This document shows, piece after piece, positions 35,216 through 43,776 of a stretch of DNA of 64,000 bases. Under the pieces are notes generated by a model that searched no databases, had not been told where the DNA came from, and worked only from the letters and a program-made list of their open reading frames with translations. This stretch comes from Paeniglutamicibacter cryotolerans (GTDB lineage: Bacteria > Actinomycetota > Actinomycetes > Actinomycetales > Micrococcaceae). The stretch spans positions 434,001 to 498,000 of the forward strand of contig NZ_JACHVS010000002.1 in assembly GCF_014190875.1 (NCBI RefSeq), given 5' to 3'. Both the position numbers and the translations under genes were made by a program. Every line of letters starts with the position of its first letter. Positions within the stretch are counted from its first letter, which is position 1.

Positions 35216-35442
35216 GGGCAACGCCAGCTGATGGCGCCGCACCGGATGGATGCCTTGCCGTCCTGCCAACGGAGCGGAAAATTCGGAACGTGGGGCAAAC
35301 CTGTCTTCAATCGGGGCATCAATGTCGTTGGGTTCGGCCCGGCATGCCGATCTCGCCATGGAACACCGTCGCCTAGGCGCCGTGAATCGAGTGTGCCGAT
35401 GTCCCGTTCCCTGGTGGGCAGTGAGACGGCAGGGCAAGGAAA
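35216..35442. other. Region without recognisable gene
   Basis: Between the zinc-finger remnant and the MFS terminator there are only short open frames on both strands with no family resemblance. Confidence 0.45.
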
Positions 35443-35477
35443 AGGCGGCTCCCGGAACATTGTTCCGAAAGCCGCCT
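35443..35477 (-). terminator. Terminator of the DHA2-like MFS gene
   Basis: The stem AGGCGGCT...AGCCGCCT with an inner CGGAACA/TGTTCCG arm lies 31 bases past the stop and is followed on the minus strand by TTTTCCTTG. Confidence 0.85.
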
Positions 35478-35508
35478 CGGCCTGTTTAGCGCTTGTTCAT
35501 CGGGTAGG

Positions 35509-36963
35509 TCATGCGCTGACGCTGACCTTGGTCGGGGCCGGGGCGTTGACGCGTTCGAGGTGTCCGTGCCGGGGGATGAACGCCGTCAAGACCATGGCCA
35601 GTGCCGCGGCCGAGATCGAGATCATGAAGGTCATCTGGAAACCGGCCAGGCTCGGTACGGTCACCGGGCCCAGGTTGAGCGTCATCTGCGCCAGCACCAC
35701 GCCCATGACTGCGGCGGAGACTGAGGTTCCCACTGAGCGCATCAGCGCATTGAGGCCGTTGGCAGCCGCGGTGTCCGAAAGCGGGACCGAGCCCATGATC
35801 AGTGCCGGCATCGCTGCGTAGGCCAAGCCGATCCCGCCGCAGATCACCATGGAGGCCAGCGTGATGTGCCAGATTTCCTGGTTCCAGATTAGGGCCAGCA
35901 CGTAGCCCAGGGCTACGACGGCCGAACCTGTCAGCAGCGTCGTCTTCGGGCCGCGGGCGGCTGTGATCTTCGCCGAAACCGGGGAGAGCAGCATCATGAC
36001 CACTCCGCCCGGGGCTAGTACGAGTCCGGCTTGCACCATGCCCAGCCCCATCCCGTATCCGGTGGAATCGGGTGCCATGAGCAGCTGTGGGAACGCAAGG
36101 TTCATGCCGTACATGGCGAACCCCACGGCGATGGAAGCCATGTTGGTGAACAGGACGCTCGGACGGATCGAGACCCGCAGGTTGACCAGCGGAGCGGTGG
36201 TGCGCCATTCGAAGATGCCCCAGCAGGCCAGGATGAGCACCGCGGCGGCAAAGAGCCCCAGGGTCAACGGGCTGGTCCAGCCCCAGTCCGCGCCCTTGGT
36301 GATCGGCAGCAGGAACGCCACCAGGCCGAGCGAGAGTCCGAAGGCGCCCCACCCGTCGAAGGAGGCACGTGAGCCGGGTGCGGATTCTCGCAGGACCGCT
36401 GCGACCAGCGCAAGGCAGATGATGCCCAATGCCGCCGAGGCCCAGAAGAGCATGTGCCAGTCGGCGTGCTGGGCAATGAGGGCGGCAAGGGGGAGTCCGA
36501 CGGCGCCGCCGACACCCATGGTGGCGCTCATGGTGGCGACTGCCGAACCCATCCGCTCACGGGGAAGCACGTCTCGCAGCAGGCTGATGCCCAGCGGGAT
36601 GGCGCCCATGGCCAGACCCTGCAGGGCGCGTCCGATCAGCATCGGCAGCAGGCCCACCGTCACGGCGCAGAGGATGGAACCGATGACCAGCGCGCCCAAG
36701 GAGATCATCAGCATGAGCCGTTTGCCGAAGATGTCACCGAGGCGGCCCGAGATCGGGGTGACGATGGCGCCGGCTAGAAGCGTGGCGGTTATCACCCAGG
36801 CCGAGTTGGCGCGCGATGTGTCCAGCAGCGTGGGCAATTGCGGGATCAGTGGGATCATGATGGTTTGCATCAGCGAAACGGCAATGCCGACAAACGCCAG
36901 AACCGCAATGATCAGGCCGGGCCTGACCGGTGTAGGGGGCGTTTCTGCTGGACTTTTCGGCAT
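35509..36963 (-). CDS. MFS drug exporter, DHA2-like (EmrB/QacA type)
   Basis: This 484-residue transporter has about 14 membrane segments and the DHA motifs: loop 2-3 GRLGDIFGKRLMLMI, helix 4 IGRALQGLAMGAIPLGISLL (motif B-like), and the motif C-like GGAVGLPLAALI in helix 5. It probably expels hydrophobic toxic compounds. The ATG at 36963 has a CAGGAG site. It is divergent from a MarR regulator across a perfect palindrome, which strongly suggests that regulator controls it. Confidence 0.9.
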   Translation of the reverse strand: MPKSPAETPPTPVRPGLIIAVLAFVGIAVSLMQTIMIPLIPQLPTLLDTSRANSAWVITATLLAGAIVTPISGRLGDIFGKRLMLMISLGALVIGSILCAVTVGLLPMLIGRALQGLAMGAIPLGISLLRDVLPRERMGSAVATMSATMGVGGAVGLPLAALIAQHADWHMLFWASAALGIICLALVAAVLRESAPGSRASFDGWGAFGLSLGLVAFLLPITKGADWGWTSPLTLGLFAAAVLILACWGIFEWRTTAPLVNLRVSIRPSVLFTNMASIAVGFAMYGMNLAFPQLLMAPDSTGYGMGLGMVQAGLVLAPGGVVMMLLSPVSAKITAARGPKTTLLTGSAVVALGYVLALIWNQEIWHITLASMVICGGIGLAYAAMPALIMGSVPLSDTAAANGLNALMRSVGTSVSAAVMGVVLAQMTLNLGPVTVPSLAGFQMTFMISISAAALAMVLTAFIPRHGHLERVNAPAPTKVSVSA

Positions 36964-36994
36964 GGGGCTCCTGTGTGGACTGAAAAACGGGGAA

Positions 36995-37029
36995 GTATGC
37001 ATCATACATAAAATATGTATGATGCATAC
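36995..37029. promoter_or_regulatory. 35-bp perfect palindrome, putative MarR operator
   Basis: Arms of 16 bp (GTATGCATCATACATA at 36995-37010 and its exact complement at 37014-37029) flank an AAA spacer. It lies in the 100-bp gap between the divergent MFS and MarR genes and is strikingly A/T-rich for this genome. It is ideally placed to control both promoters. Confidence 0.85.
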
Positions 37030-37063
37030 GAATGGTGTTCGATTCAGAGAGACGGGACGTCAC

Positions 37064-37522
37064 ATGGCAGGGTTTAAAACATTGGCGCAGTTGCAATACG
37101 AGCTCATGCTCTTCTCGCGCTACCACCTGCGCCCGCACCACAACGACGAACCGCTGCTCGAGCGTTCCGCTCAGGTGCTGCTCAGTCGAATGGAGCACGT
37201 TGAACCGATGACGCTCAAGGAGCTCTCCCGGGCCTTGCGCCTGGATGCCTCCACCATCCACCGTCAAACGGCTGCCCTGCTGCGGCAGGGCTACCTTGAA
37301 TATGCGCAGCATCAGCCCGGTGAAGTGGCCCGCAGGATGGCTCCCACGGCGGAGGGGCTGGCCATGCTGGACTCGACGCGGGGCGCGCTGAGGGAGGGCA
37401 TCGAAAAGGTGGTGGGGCGGTGGCCCGAGGAAAAGGGAGAGCTATTTGCCGCCCTGTTGCGGGAATTCAACGAGGGCGTTGAGCAACTGGAGGGAACGTC
37501 CTGGCCGCGGACGCGCGCCTAG
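37064..37522 (+). CDS. MarR-family transcriptional regulator
   Basis: This 152-residue winged-helix regulator has helix 1-2 QLQYELMLFSRYHL, recognition region MTLKELSRALRLDASTIHRQTAALLRQGYLEY, the wing VARRMAPTAEGLAML, and a C-terminal dimerisation helix. MarR proteins are repressors released by toxic ligands. The ATG at 37064 is the most family-like start; a longer reading from 37022 would begin inside the palindromic operator. Likely autoregulated and a repressor of the divergent MFS exporter. Confidence 0.92.
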   Translation: MAGFKTLAQLQYELMLFSRYHLRPHHNDEPLLERSAQVLLSRMEHVEPMTLKELSRALRLDASTIHRQTAALLRQGYLEYAQHQPGEVARRMAPTAEGLAMLDSTRGALREGIEKVVGRWPEEKGELFAALLREFNEGVEQLEGTSWPRTRA

Positions 37523-37538
37523 CTGCCGATTCGAGAGG

Positions 37539-38169
37539 TCAGGCGGGCTGAGCGACAAGTTGCCGGAGGGGCCGCTGGGTGAGAATCGCGCCCCAGGTCA
37601 TCAGCGCGTGGCCGCCGGCGTAAGCGGACGTAATGGCGAAATCGAACTGCGGGAATTCGAATCCCGGAATGAAGGGCTGCATTGCCAGAATTGAATCCGA
37701 GAGCACGAACAACGTGTGCCGGACCCGCAGCCAGAGTAAACCGGAGCTGGCCAACGACATCATCGACAGGACCGTCATCGAGTAGAGGAGCACCGCCGGT
37801 GCCATGGATCCGGCATGCGGCAGGGCGGGGGCGAGTACCGTCCCGCACAGCAACGGATAGGTCACCAAGTACGGGCGGATATCGTGCAAACCATGCCCGG
37901 GGTGAAGTGAAATAGCAACGCATGGGCGATGTAAGCGACCGCGAAGCCGACGAGCCCGATCCGGAATCCCTGCCTGCTCAGGTCCGAGGCGTCGCCGATC
38001 GTCGAGCAGGTCCACGTGGGGGTGCCGATTAGGCTGGCCGGCGAAAGTGGCTTGGGCAAGGTTGCCAAAAAGACCCTAGAAGCAGCGTTGGGATCAGCTA
38101 ATTCTTCGGTTCGGCGGAAAGGGCCACGTTGCCGAGCAGGAGCGCGGACAGGTGCGCGAGCGCTACCAT
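37539..38169 (-). pseudogene. YhhN-family (lysoplasmalogenase-like) membrane protein pseudogene
   Basis: On the minus strand a YhhN/TMEM86-type gene can be pieced together from three frames. It starts at an ATG at 38169 (MVALAHLSALLLGNVAL), hits TAG near 38098-38100 after SAEPKN, shifts frame near 38080 into FLATLPKPLSPASLIG and FRIGLVGFAVAYIAHALLFH, then shifts again near 37890 into RPYLVTYPLLCGTVLAPALP and DFAITSAYAGGHALMTWGAI. Intact members are about 210-230 residues. This copy has one nonsense codon and at least two frameshifts. Confidence 0.7.
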
Positions 38170-38273
38170 GACGAACGGAAGGAGAGGCTGCGCCTCATCC
38201 TGCTGACCCTTTTCGTTCGCAAAGCGCAGTAGGGCCCCGCGGTGCTATCGGCGGGTTAATCCGGTGAAACAAG

Positions 38274-38307
38274 AAAGGTCCCGATCTTTTCAGATCGGAA
38301 CCTTTCC
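38274..38307 (-). terminator. Terminator of tRNA-Gly
   Basis: An inverted repeat (GAAAGGT.CCGATC / GATCGG.ACCTTTC) lies 9 bases beyond the tRNA 3' end on the minus strand and is followed by CTTGTTTC. Confidence 0.75.
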
Positions 38308-38315
38308 CCCTTTGG

Positions 38316-38386
38316 AGGGGATGACGGGAATCGAACCCGCGTAATCAGTTTGGAAGACTGAGGCTTTACCATTAAGCTACATCCCC
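38316..38386 (-). tRNA. tRNA-Gly (anticodon TCC)
   Basis: The minus strand forms a complete 71-nt tRNA: acceptor GGGGATG with CATCCCC, short D-arm TAGCTTAATGGTAAAGC, anticodon loop TTCCAAA (TCC, reading GGA), T-arm GTTCGATTC, discriminator T and encoded CCA. Confidence 0.97.
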
Positions 38387-38877
38387 GGAATTTGCCCCGC
38401 GGTGCGTTGCAACAAGAAGACCTTAGCAGTGCCTGAACTCGTCGTGCAAATCGAGTTCCACATGGCCTTTTTGGTCCAGCAGCCCCGGACCGGTGAAGGG
38501 GCGCGACCCGCTTCCCGTTGTTGCTGGACTCGGCGAGACGGCATCGGAGAAAGCGACCAGCCAATATCCTGCCGTGCACGCAAAGGCTTCGAGCGCGGGG
38601 CAACGGAAGTCCTCCGACAGCGCCGGTAGCGGAGGTGCCCGTGGCCGTCCGCGTTCGCGGGAGCGCTGTGCCCGCGTTCCGACGGAGGGTGCCCCGGCAG
38701 TCGGTATCGGCTGGTGAGCGGTGGGGGCATGGGTGGAGTCCCGGCTCCACCCGGGGCGATCTGCGGAATGACGTAGCGCAGGCGGCTTGGCTCGATTGAC
38801 GGTGCGGGGTCATTAGCTGGATAGGAGGGTGTGCGTCGCTTCTACCGGCGGTGAACGTCGTGTACCGGCACGAGTCA
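38387..38877. other. Region without recognisable gene
   Basis: About 490 bases between tRNA-Gly and the insertion sequence. Only short Arg/Pro-rich open frames occur. The tRNA-Gly promoter should be near 38390-38430, but I could not assign it. Confidence 0.5.
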
Positions 38878-38887
38878 CTTGGGGGAG
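38878..38887. repeat. Left target-site duplication of the ISAs1 element
   Basis: CTTGGGGGAG, identical to 40193-40202. Confidence 0.85.
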
Positions 38888-40192
38888 CACGGCTAATGCA
38901 AAGTCGGTAGCGGTGGAATCCAACCCCGGCGCAACACGCGCCCAACGGTGCTTCTGATGACGAAAGACCCCTGTTAGAACTGGTGATTGTCGAGATCATC
39001 AGTGCAACAGGAGTCCTTCCATGCCATCTTCCCCCATCACCCGCATCCGCCGCCAGCTGGAGGACCTGCCCCGGGACCTCGCCCAGCACATCGAGGCGCA
39101 ATCCATCGCCGAGGTCTTGGCCTTGTTTCCCGATCCCCGCAAGCCCCGCGGCGTCCGCCATGCCCTGGCCTGGATCCTGGCCACCACCCTGTGCGCCGTG
39201 CTCGCCGGCTCGAAATCCTTTGCCGCCATCGCTGACTGGGCGCTTCACGCCGCCGACACCTCCCTGCACGGCACCGGCTTCCGAGCCCCGCACGTGACCA
39301 CCTACCAACGCGTCCTGGGTTCCCTTGACGCCGACGCGTTCGACCAGGCCGTGGGAACCTGGGTACGCACCCGCATCGATGCCCAGGTCATTGCCATCGA
39401 TGGCAAGGAGGTCCGTGGCGCCAAGCACGCAGGCGGAACCCGGGTGCACCTGATGGCCGCGGTCGACCACAACACCGGCGCCGTCCTGGGACAAGTCGAG
39501 GTTGGTGGGAAAACCAATGAGATCACGCAATTCGAGACGCTCCTGGAAACCCTGGGTGACCTGCAGGGCAGGATCTTTACCGCCGACGCCCTGCATACCC
39601 AGCGGGCTCACGCCGAGTTCCTCCACCAGCAGGGGGCGCATTTCGTGCTCACCGTGAAAGCCAACCAGCCCAAGCTGCTCAAGCACTTGACTGCCCTGCC
39701 GTGGGAGCTTGCACCGGTGGGCAATGACCAGCGCGATACGGGCCATGGACGCCGGGCCATCCGGAGGATCAAGGTCTCCAGCGTCCCGAAAGGCCTGGGC
39801 TTCCCCCACGTCGCCCAAGTGGCCCAACTGATCCGCAAAACCAAGAAACGAGGCACGAACACCTGGTCCATCGAAACGGTCTACATCATCACCTCCGTGC
39901 CCGTGCATCGGGGCAGCCCAAAGCAACTGAACACCTGGGTCCGGGGGCACTGGGGCATAGAAAACGGTCTCCATTGGCGGAGGGACTCAATTTATTTGGA
40001 GGACAAATCACAGGTCCGGACCGGATCAGCACCCCGGGTGATGGCCTCCATGCGGAGCCTGGCGATCAGCGTCCTACTGCTGGCCGGCACCAAGAATGTC
40101 GCCCAGGGCAACCGCAAGATGTCCTTCAACCCGGCCCGTCCAATGAAAACCATTGGGATTACGGGCCTATCAACGACTTTGCATTAGCCGTG
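38888..40192 (+). mobile_element. Complete ISAs1-family insertion sequence (1305 bp)
   Basis: Terminal inverted repeats begin CACGGCTAATGCAAAGTCG at 38888-38906 and match exactly in reverse at 40174-40192. The 10-bp sequence CTTGGGGGAG flanks both ends (38878-38887 and 40193-40202) as a direct repeat, the expected target duplication. The transposase is intact and its stop codon lies within the right repeat. Long inverted repeats, size and transposase type fit the ISAs1 family. Intact ends and duplications imply a recent, possibly active copy. Confidence 0.92.
39021..40187 (+). CDS. ISAs1-family transposase
   Basis: This 388-residue transposase is of the ISAs1 family (DDE type). It has the N-terminal DPRKPRGVRHALAWILATTL, the first catalytic Asp in AQVIAIDGKEVRGAK, the second in GRIFTADALHTQRAHAEFL, and the Glu region RGHWGIENGLHWRRDSIY (the YREK-like HWxIENxLHWxxD signature). 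The C-terminus is complete and ends in the right inverted repeat. The gap from the left end (133 bp) should hold its promoter. No frameshift is seen. Confidence 0.95.
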   Translation: MPSSPITRIRRQLEDLPRDLAQHIEAQSIAEVLALFPDPRKPRGVRHALAWILATTLCAVLAGSKSFAAIADWALHAADTSLHGTGFRAPHVTTYQRVLGSLDADAFDQAVGTWVRTRIDAQVIAIDGKEVRGAKHAGGTRVHLMAAVDHNTGAVLGQVEVGGKTNEITQFETLLETLGDLQGRIFTADALHTQRAHAEFLHQQGAHFVLTVKANQPKLLKHLTALPWELAPVGNDQRDTGHGRRAIRRIKVSSVPKGLGFPHVAQVAQLIRKTKKRGTNTWSIETVYIITSVPVHRGSPKQLNTWVRGHWGIENGLHWRRDSIYLEDKSQVRTGSAPRVMASMRSLAISVLLLAGTKNVAQGNRKMSFNPARPMKTIGITGLSTTLH

Positions 40193-40202
40193 CTTGGGGG
40201 AG
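40193..40202. repeat. Right target-site duplication of the ISAs1 element
   Basis: CTTGGGGGAG, identical to 38878-38887. Confidence 0.85.
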
Positions 40203-40499
40203 TGGGGCCGGGAGAGGGTTCGATGCGTCCGAGATGGCGGCTGAGGATGCGCCGCGGGCTTTCCCTTTTCACCGGCGTGCGGATGCATTCCATGCGCTGG
40301 CCGAAATGAAAGGGCCGGTCCAGGGCGGACGATGCGGTCGGCCGCGGTCCGCGCATGGGCCCCGGCGGGGAGGTGCTTAGCGTTGGGTTCGGGGATCCGG
40401 CGGGGCCGTGGCGCACGAATTTGGCTTTCCCCGAAAGTCGAGTATCTTTGTGGGGCGCCATCGTGGATTCTAGAAGTTACGTGACGCGGGGATTAGTAG
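40203..40499. other. Intergenic DNA between the IS and the tRNA-Pro promoter
   Basis: No recognisable gene. A second possible promoter (TTGGCT 40421-40426, 16 bp, TATCTT 40443-40448) is present upstream of the tRNA-Pro one. Confidence 0.45.
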
Positions 40500-40528
40500 T
40501 TGAGAGTAGATTCTGCATAAACTAATTC
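40500..40528 (+). promoter_or_regulatory. Promoter of tRNA-Pro
   Basis: TTGAGA (40500-40505) and TAATTC (40523-40528) are separated by 17 bp, placing transcription start a few bases before the tRNA 5' end at 40538. Confidence 0.7.
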
Positions 40529-40537
40529 TGCACTAAT

Positions 40538-40612
40538 CGGGGTGTAGCTCAGCTTGGCTAGAGCGCGCGCTTTGGGAGCGTGAGGTCGCAGGTTCGAATC
40601 CTGTCACCCCGA
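40538..40612 (+). tRNA. tRNA-Pro (anticodon TGG)
   Basis: A 75-nt tRNA folds with acceptor CGGGGTG / CACCCCG, D-arm TAGCTCAGCTTGGCTAGA, anticodon loop TTTGGGA (TGG, reading CCA), T-arm GGTTCGAATCC and discriminator A. CCA is not encoded. Confidence 0.97.
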
Positions 40613-40622
40613 CACTGTACAA

Positions 40623-40650
40623 AACCCCGCAAGGTTCGCTTTGCGGGGTT
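40623..40650 (+). terminator. Hairpin after tRNA-Pro
   Basis: A 10-bp stem (AACCCCGCAA with TTGCGGGGTT) lies between tRNA-Pro and tig. It has no T-run, so readthrough into tig is possible. Confidence 0.6.
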
Positions 40651-40693
40651 AGCAGTCCAGTCAGACCACATCAGACACCAGGAGAGCCACGCT

Positions 40694-42058
40694 GTGAAGA
40701 GCGCCGTCGAAAACCTCAGCCCCACCCGGGTCAAGCTCAACGTCGAAGTTCCCTTGGAGGAATTGAAGCCGAGCATCGATGAGGCTTACAAGACCATCGC
40801 AAAGCAGATCCAGGTTCCCGGTTTCCGTAAGGGTAAGGTCCCGAACCGCCTCGTCGACCAGCGCGTTGGCCGTGGCTACGTCCTGGAGACGGCAGTCAAC
40901 GACTCCCTGAACGGTTTCTACCAGGCAGCCGTCACCGAGGCTTCGATCATCCCGCTTTCGCGTCCCGAGGTTGAGATTACCGAGGTTCCTTCCGCGGTTG
41001 CCAACGAAGGCCAGCTGGTCTTCCAGGTCGAGATCGACATCCGTCCCTCGATCGAGCTGCCGGAGTACAAGGGCCTCGAAGTCACCGTTGAAGCCGCCGA
41101 AGCCGGCGAAGAAGACATCACCAAGGCCCTTGAAGACCTCCGCGGTCGTTTCGGCACGCTGAAGACCGTTGAGCGCCCCGCCGCCGACCAGGACTTCATC
41201 ACCCTCGACCTCACCGCCAGCGTTGATGGCGAAGAAATCGATGCAGCTACCGGCCTGTCCTACCAGGTTGGCTCGGGCACCATGCTCGAGGGCATGGATG
41301 AGGCCGTCACCGGCCTGTCCGCCGGCGAAGACGCCACCTTCGAGACCAGCCTCGCCGGCGGCGAGTACGCCGGCAAGCCTGCACAGGTCAAGGTCGTTGT
41401 CACTGCCGTGAAGGAGCGCGAGCTTCCGGAAGCCAACGACGACTTCGCACAGCTGGCCTCCGAGTTCGACACCATCGACGAACTGAAGGAAGACCTGGCC
41501 AAGCAGGCCGCCGAATCCAAGATCGTCGAGCAGGGCATTGCCGCCCGCGACCTGGTCATGGACAAGCTGATCGAACTCATCGAGGTTCCGGTTCCGGAAT
41601 CCGTGATCACCGAGCAGGTTGAGCAGCACTTCGAGCAGGGTGCACACACCGAAGGTGAAGAGCACGACACCGAGGAGCACCGCACCGAGGTCAAGGGAAA
41701 TACCGAGAAGGCCTTCCGCAATGAGATCATCCTCGATGCAGTTGCCGAGAAGGAAGAAATCGGCGTTGCCCAGGGCGAGCTGATCGACTACATCGTCCAG
41801 ACCGCCAGCCAGTACGGCATGGAGCCGAACCAGTTCGCGCAGATGCTCGACGGTGCCGGCCAGGTTCCGATGATGGTCGGCGAAGTCCGCCGTCGCAAGG
41901 CACTGGCCAAGGTCCTTGAGCTTGCCATCGTCACCGACACCGCAGGCAACGTCGTTGACCTGAGCAGCTTCGTGAAGCCGGCTGACGAAGAAGCAGTGGC
42001 AGCTTCTGCTTCCTCCGCCTCGTCGGCGTCCTCCGCTTCCGCGGAGTCGGCCGAGTAG
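40694..42058 (+). CDS. tig: Trigger factor (ribosome-associated prolyl isomerase chaperone)
   Basis: This 454-residue chaperone binds nascent chains at the ribosome exit. It has the N-terminal ribosome-binding domain with the signature [12 protein letters not shown] (FRKGKxP), a central FKBP-type isomerase domain ([35 protein letters not shown]), and a helical C-terminal domain. The end is a Ser/Ala repeat tail typical of actinobacterial Tig. The GTG at 40694 follows AGGAGAG. It heads the protein-quality cluster tig-clpP1-clpP2-clpX and ends at a strong terminator. Confidence 0.98.
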   Translation: MKSAVENLSPTRVKLNVEVPLEELKPSIDEAYKTIAKQIQVPGFRKGKVPNRLVDQRVGRGYVLETAVNDSLNGFYQAAVTEASIIPLSRPEVEITEVPSAVANEGQLVFQVEIDIRPSIELPEYKGLEVTVEAAEAGEEDITKALEDLRGRFGTLKTVERPAADQDFITLDLTASVDGEEIDAATGLSYQVGSGTMLEGMDEAVTGLSAGEDATFETSLAGGEYAGKPAQVKVVVTAVKERELPEANDDFAQLASEFDTIDELKEDLAKQAAESKIVEQGIAARDLVMDKLIELIEVPVPESVITEQVEQHFEQGAHTEGEEHDTEEHRTEVKGNTEKAFRNEIILDAVAEKEEIGVAQGELIDYIVQTASQYGMEPNQFAQMLDGAGQVPMMVGEVRRRKALAKVLELAIVTDTAGNVVDLSSFVKPADEEAVAASASSASSASSASAESAE

Positions 42059-42082
42059 CAGCCGCTCTCACACGCTTTACCC

Positions 42083-42125
42083 AGGCCGGCGGGCCCGCTT
42101 TCGAGCGGGGCCGCCGGCCTTTTTA
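42083..42125 (+). terminator. Terminator of tig
   Basis: A GC-rich stem (AGGCCGGCGG..CCCGCT with AGCGGG..CCGCCGGCCT) with a TTCG loop is followed by TTTTT. It is a textbook intrinsic terminator 25 bases after the stop. Confidence 0.95.
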
Positions 42126-42287
42126 AGCCCTCGGTGATGTGCGCCGCAGGTACCATGCGCCCACAGCGAACAGTCGGTGCGGAGCCCCCAAACAGGGCCT
42201 CCCAGGCAGTAATGTTCAAGGAAGTAAAGCGCTCATGGCCCCGACCGCTGGGTTGATGGTCGTGGCATTACGGAGAGGTATTCGAAC

Positions 42288-42908
42288 ATGTCAAGTGACG
42301 CCCTGAACCCCACCATGGCTTCGGTAGATCCGGTAGCCCGTGAGGATTACATCTACAACCGCCTCCTCAAGGAGCGGATCATTTGGTTGGGCACCGAGGT
42401 GAGCGACGCTAACGCGAACGCCATCTGCTCCCAGCTGCTGCTGCTCTCGGCCGAGGATCCGGAAAAGGACATCTGGCTGTACATCAACTCTCCCGGTGGC
42501 TCGATCACCGCGGGCATGGCGATCTACGACACGATGAAGTTCATCCCGAATGACGTCGTCACCGTCGCCACCGGCTTGGCCGCCTCGATGGGCCAGTTCC
42601 TGCTCTCCTCGGGCACGCCGGGCAAGCGCTACGCCACCCCGAACGCCCGCATCCTGATGCACCAGCCTTCCGGCGGCATCGGCGGCACCGCCTCGGACAT
42701 CCGTATCCAGGCCGAGCTGATCCTGCACATGAAGAAGGTCATGAGCGAACTGACCGCCGAGCAGACCGGTCAGACCGTTGACACCATCCTCAAGGACAAC
42801 GAGCGCGACAAGTGGTTCACCGCCACCGAAGGCCTGGCCTACGGCTTCTTCGACCACATTGCCCAGAATTCCGGCGCGGTATCCGGCGGCGGCGGGGTCG
42901 CGAAGTAA
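42288..42908 (+). CDS. clpP1: ATP-dependent Clp protease proteolytic subunit 1
   Basis: This 206-residue serine protease forms the ClpP barrel with ClpP2. The catalytic triad is visible: Ser100 (GLAASMGQF), His125 (LMHQPSGG) and Asp174 (NERDKWF). The [18 protein letters not shown] segment and [10 protein letters not shown] handle also match. Actinobacteria need both ClpP paralogues, as in mycobacteria. The ATG at 42288 starts a two-gene unit, with clpP2 beginning 44 bases after the stop. Confidence 0.97.
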   Translation: MSSDALNPTMASVDPVAREDYIYNRLLKERIIWLGTEVSDANANAICSQLLLLSAEDPEKDIWLYINSPGGSITAGMAIYDTMKFIPNDVVTVATGLAASMGQFLLSSGTPGKRYATPNARILMHQPSGGIGGTASDIRIQAELILHMKKVMSELTAEQTGQTVDTILKDNERDKWFTATEGLAYGFFDHIAQNSGAVSGGGGVAK

Positions 42909-42952
42909 TCGTGACGGTCCGAACCGATACCACTGATTTCCCAGGAGAAACC

Positions 42953-43612
42953 ATGAACCACACACCGCATGCCACTGCCGGCGAAATGCCTTCGGCACGG
43001 TACATCCTGCCCCAGTTCGAGGAGCGTACCCCGTACGGCTTCAAGCGCCAGGACCCCTACGCGAAGCTCTTCGAGGACCGCATCATCTTCCTTGGCGCGC
43101 AGGTCGACGATGCTTCAGCCGACGACGTCATGGCGCAGCTGCTGGTCCTCGAATCGATGGACCCGGAACGCGACATCACCCTGTACATCAACTCGCCGGG
43201 CGGCTCCTTCACTGCCATGACGGCGATCTACGACACGATGCAGTTCGTGCGTCCAGAGGTGCAGACCGTATGCCTCGGCCAGGCGGCAAGTGCCGCTGCT
43301 GTGCTCTTGGCCGGCGGAGCACCGGGCAAGCGCCTGGCGCTTCCCAACGCCCGCATCCTGATCCATCAGCCGGCCATGGGTGGCGGGGAACGGGGCACCG
43401 CCTCCGACCTGCAGATCCAGGCAGAGGAAGTCATGCGCATGCGTGCCTGGCTCGAGCAGACCCTTGCCGGCCACAGCAACAGGACGGCAGAGGAAGTCGG
43501 CAACGACATCGAGCGCGACCTGTACATGACGGCAACCGAGGCCAAGGCCTACGGCCTGATCGACGAGGTCCTGACCCCGCGCAAAATCAAGCCCCAGGCA
43601 ATTTCCAAGTAG
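42953..43612 (+). CDS. clpP2: ATP-dependent Clp protease proteolytic subunit 2
   Basis: This 219-residue second ClpP paralogue has Ser113 ([13 protein letters not shown]), His138 (LIHQPAMGG) and Asp189 (IERDLYM) as the triad. The mature part probably starts after the N-terminal propeptide (about residues 1-17 up to RYILPQF). The ATG at 42953 has an AGGAGAAACC site. It is co-transcribed with clpP1, and the pair works with the ClpX unfoldase encoded just downstream. Confidence 0.97.
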   Translation: MNHTPHATAGEMPSARYILPQFEERTPYGFKRQDPYAKLFEDRIIFLGAQVDDASADDVMAQLLVLESMDPERDITLYINSPGGSFTAMTAIYDTMQFVRPEVQTVCLGQAASAAAVLLAGGAPGKRLALPNARILIHQPAMGGGERGTASDLQIQAEEVMRMRAWLEQTLAGHSNRTAEEVGNDIERDLYMTATEAKAYGLIDEVLTPRKIKPQAISK

Positions 43613-43631
43613 CCTGGCACAGGTGTACGAC

Positions 43632-43672
43632 GGGTGGCCCGTAGGTGATATATTTCGCACCACGGGCCACCC
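43632..43672 (+). terminator. Probable terminator after clpP2
   Basis: An 11-bp stem (GGGTGGCCCGT with ACGGGCCACCC) and a 19-base loop lie 19 bases past the stop, followed by TTCACCGTTTC. It may be partial, with clpX still co-transcribed. Confidence 0.55.
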
Positions 43673-43776
43673 TTCACCGTTTCAACGGTGTACTGACTTA
43701 CAGTTGAGGTAGCTCAAAGATCGCCAGCCCGCCCGGGTGTGGCTCTACCGGGACCGGACAAAGGGGACCACACACC

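Noticed and set aside
35963..37063. Long plus-strand open frame leading into the MarR gene
   Set aside because: It is antisense to the MFS gene and passes through the palindromic operator; only the part from 37064 is MarR-like.
38256..39974. Minus-strand open frame of 572 codons across the IS and tRNA-Gly
   Set aside because: It covers a tRNA gene and is antisense to the transposase.
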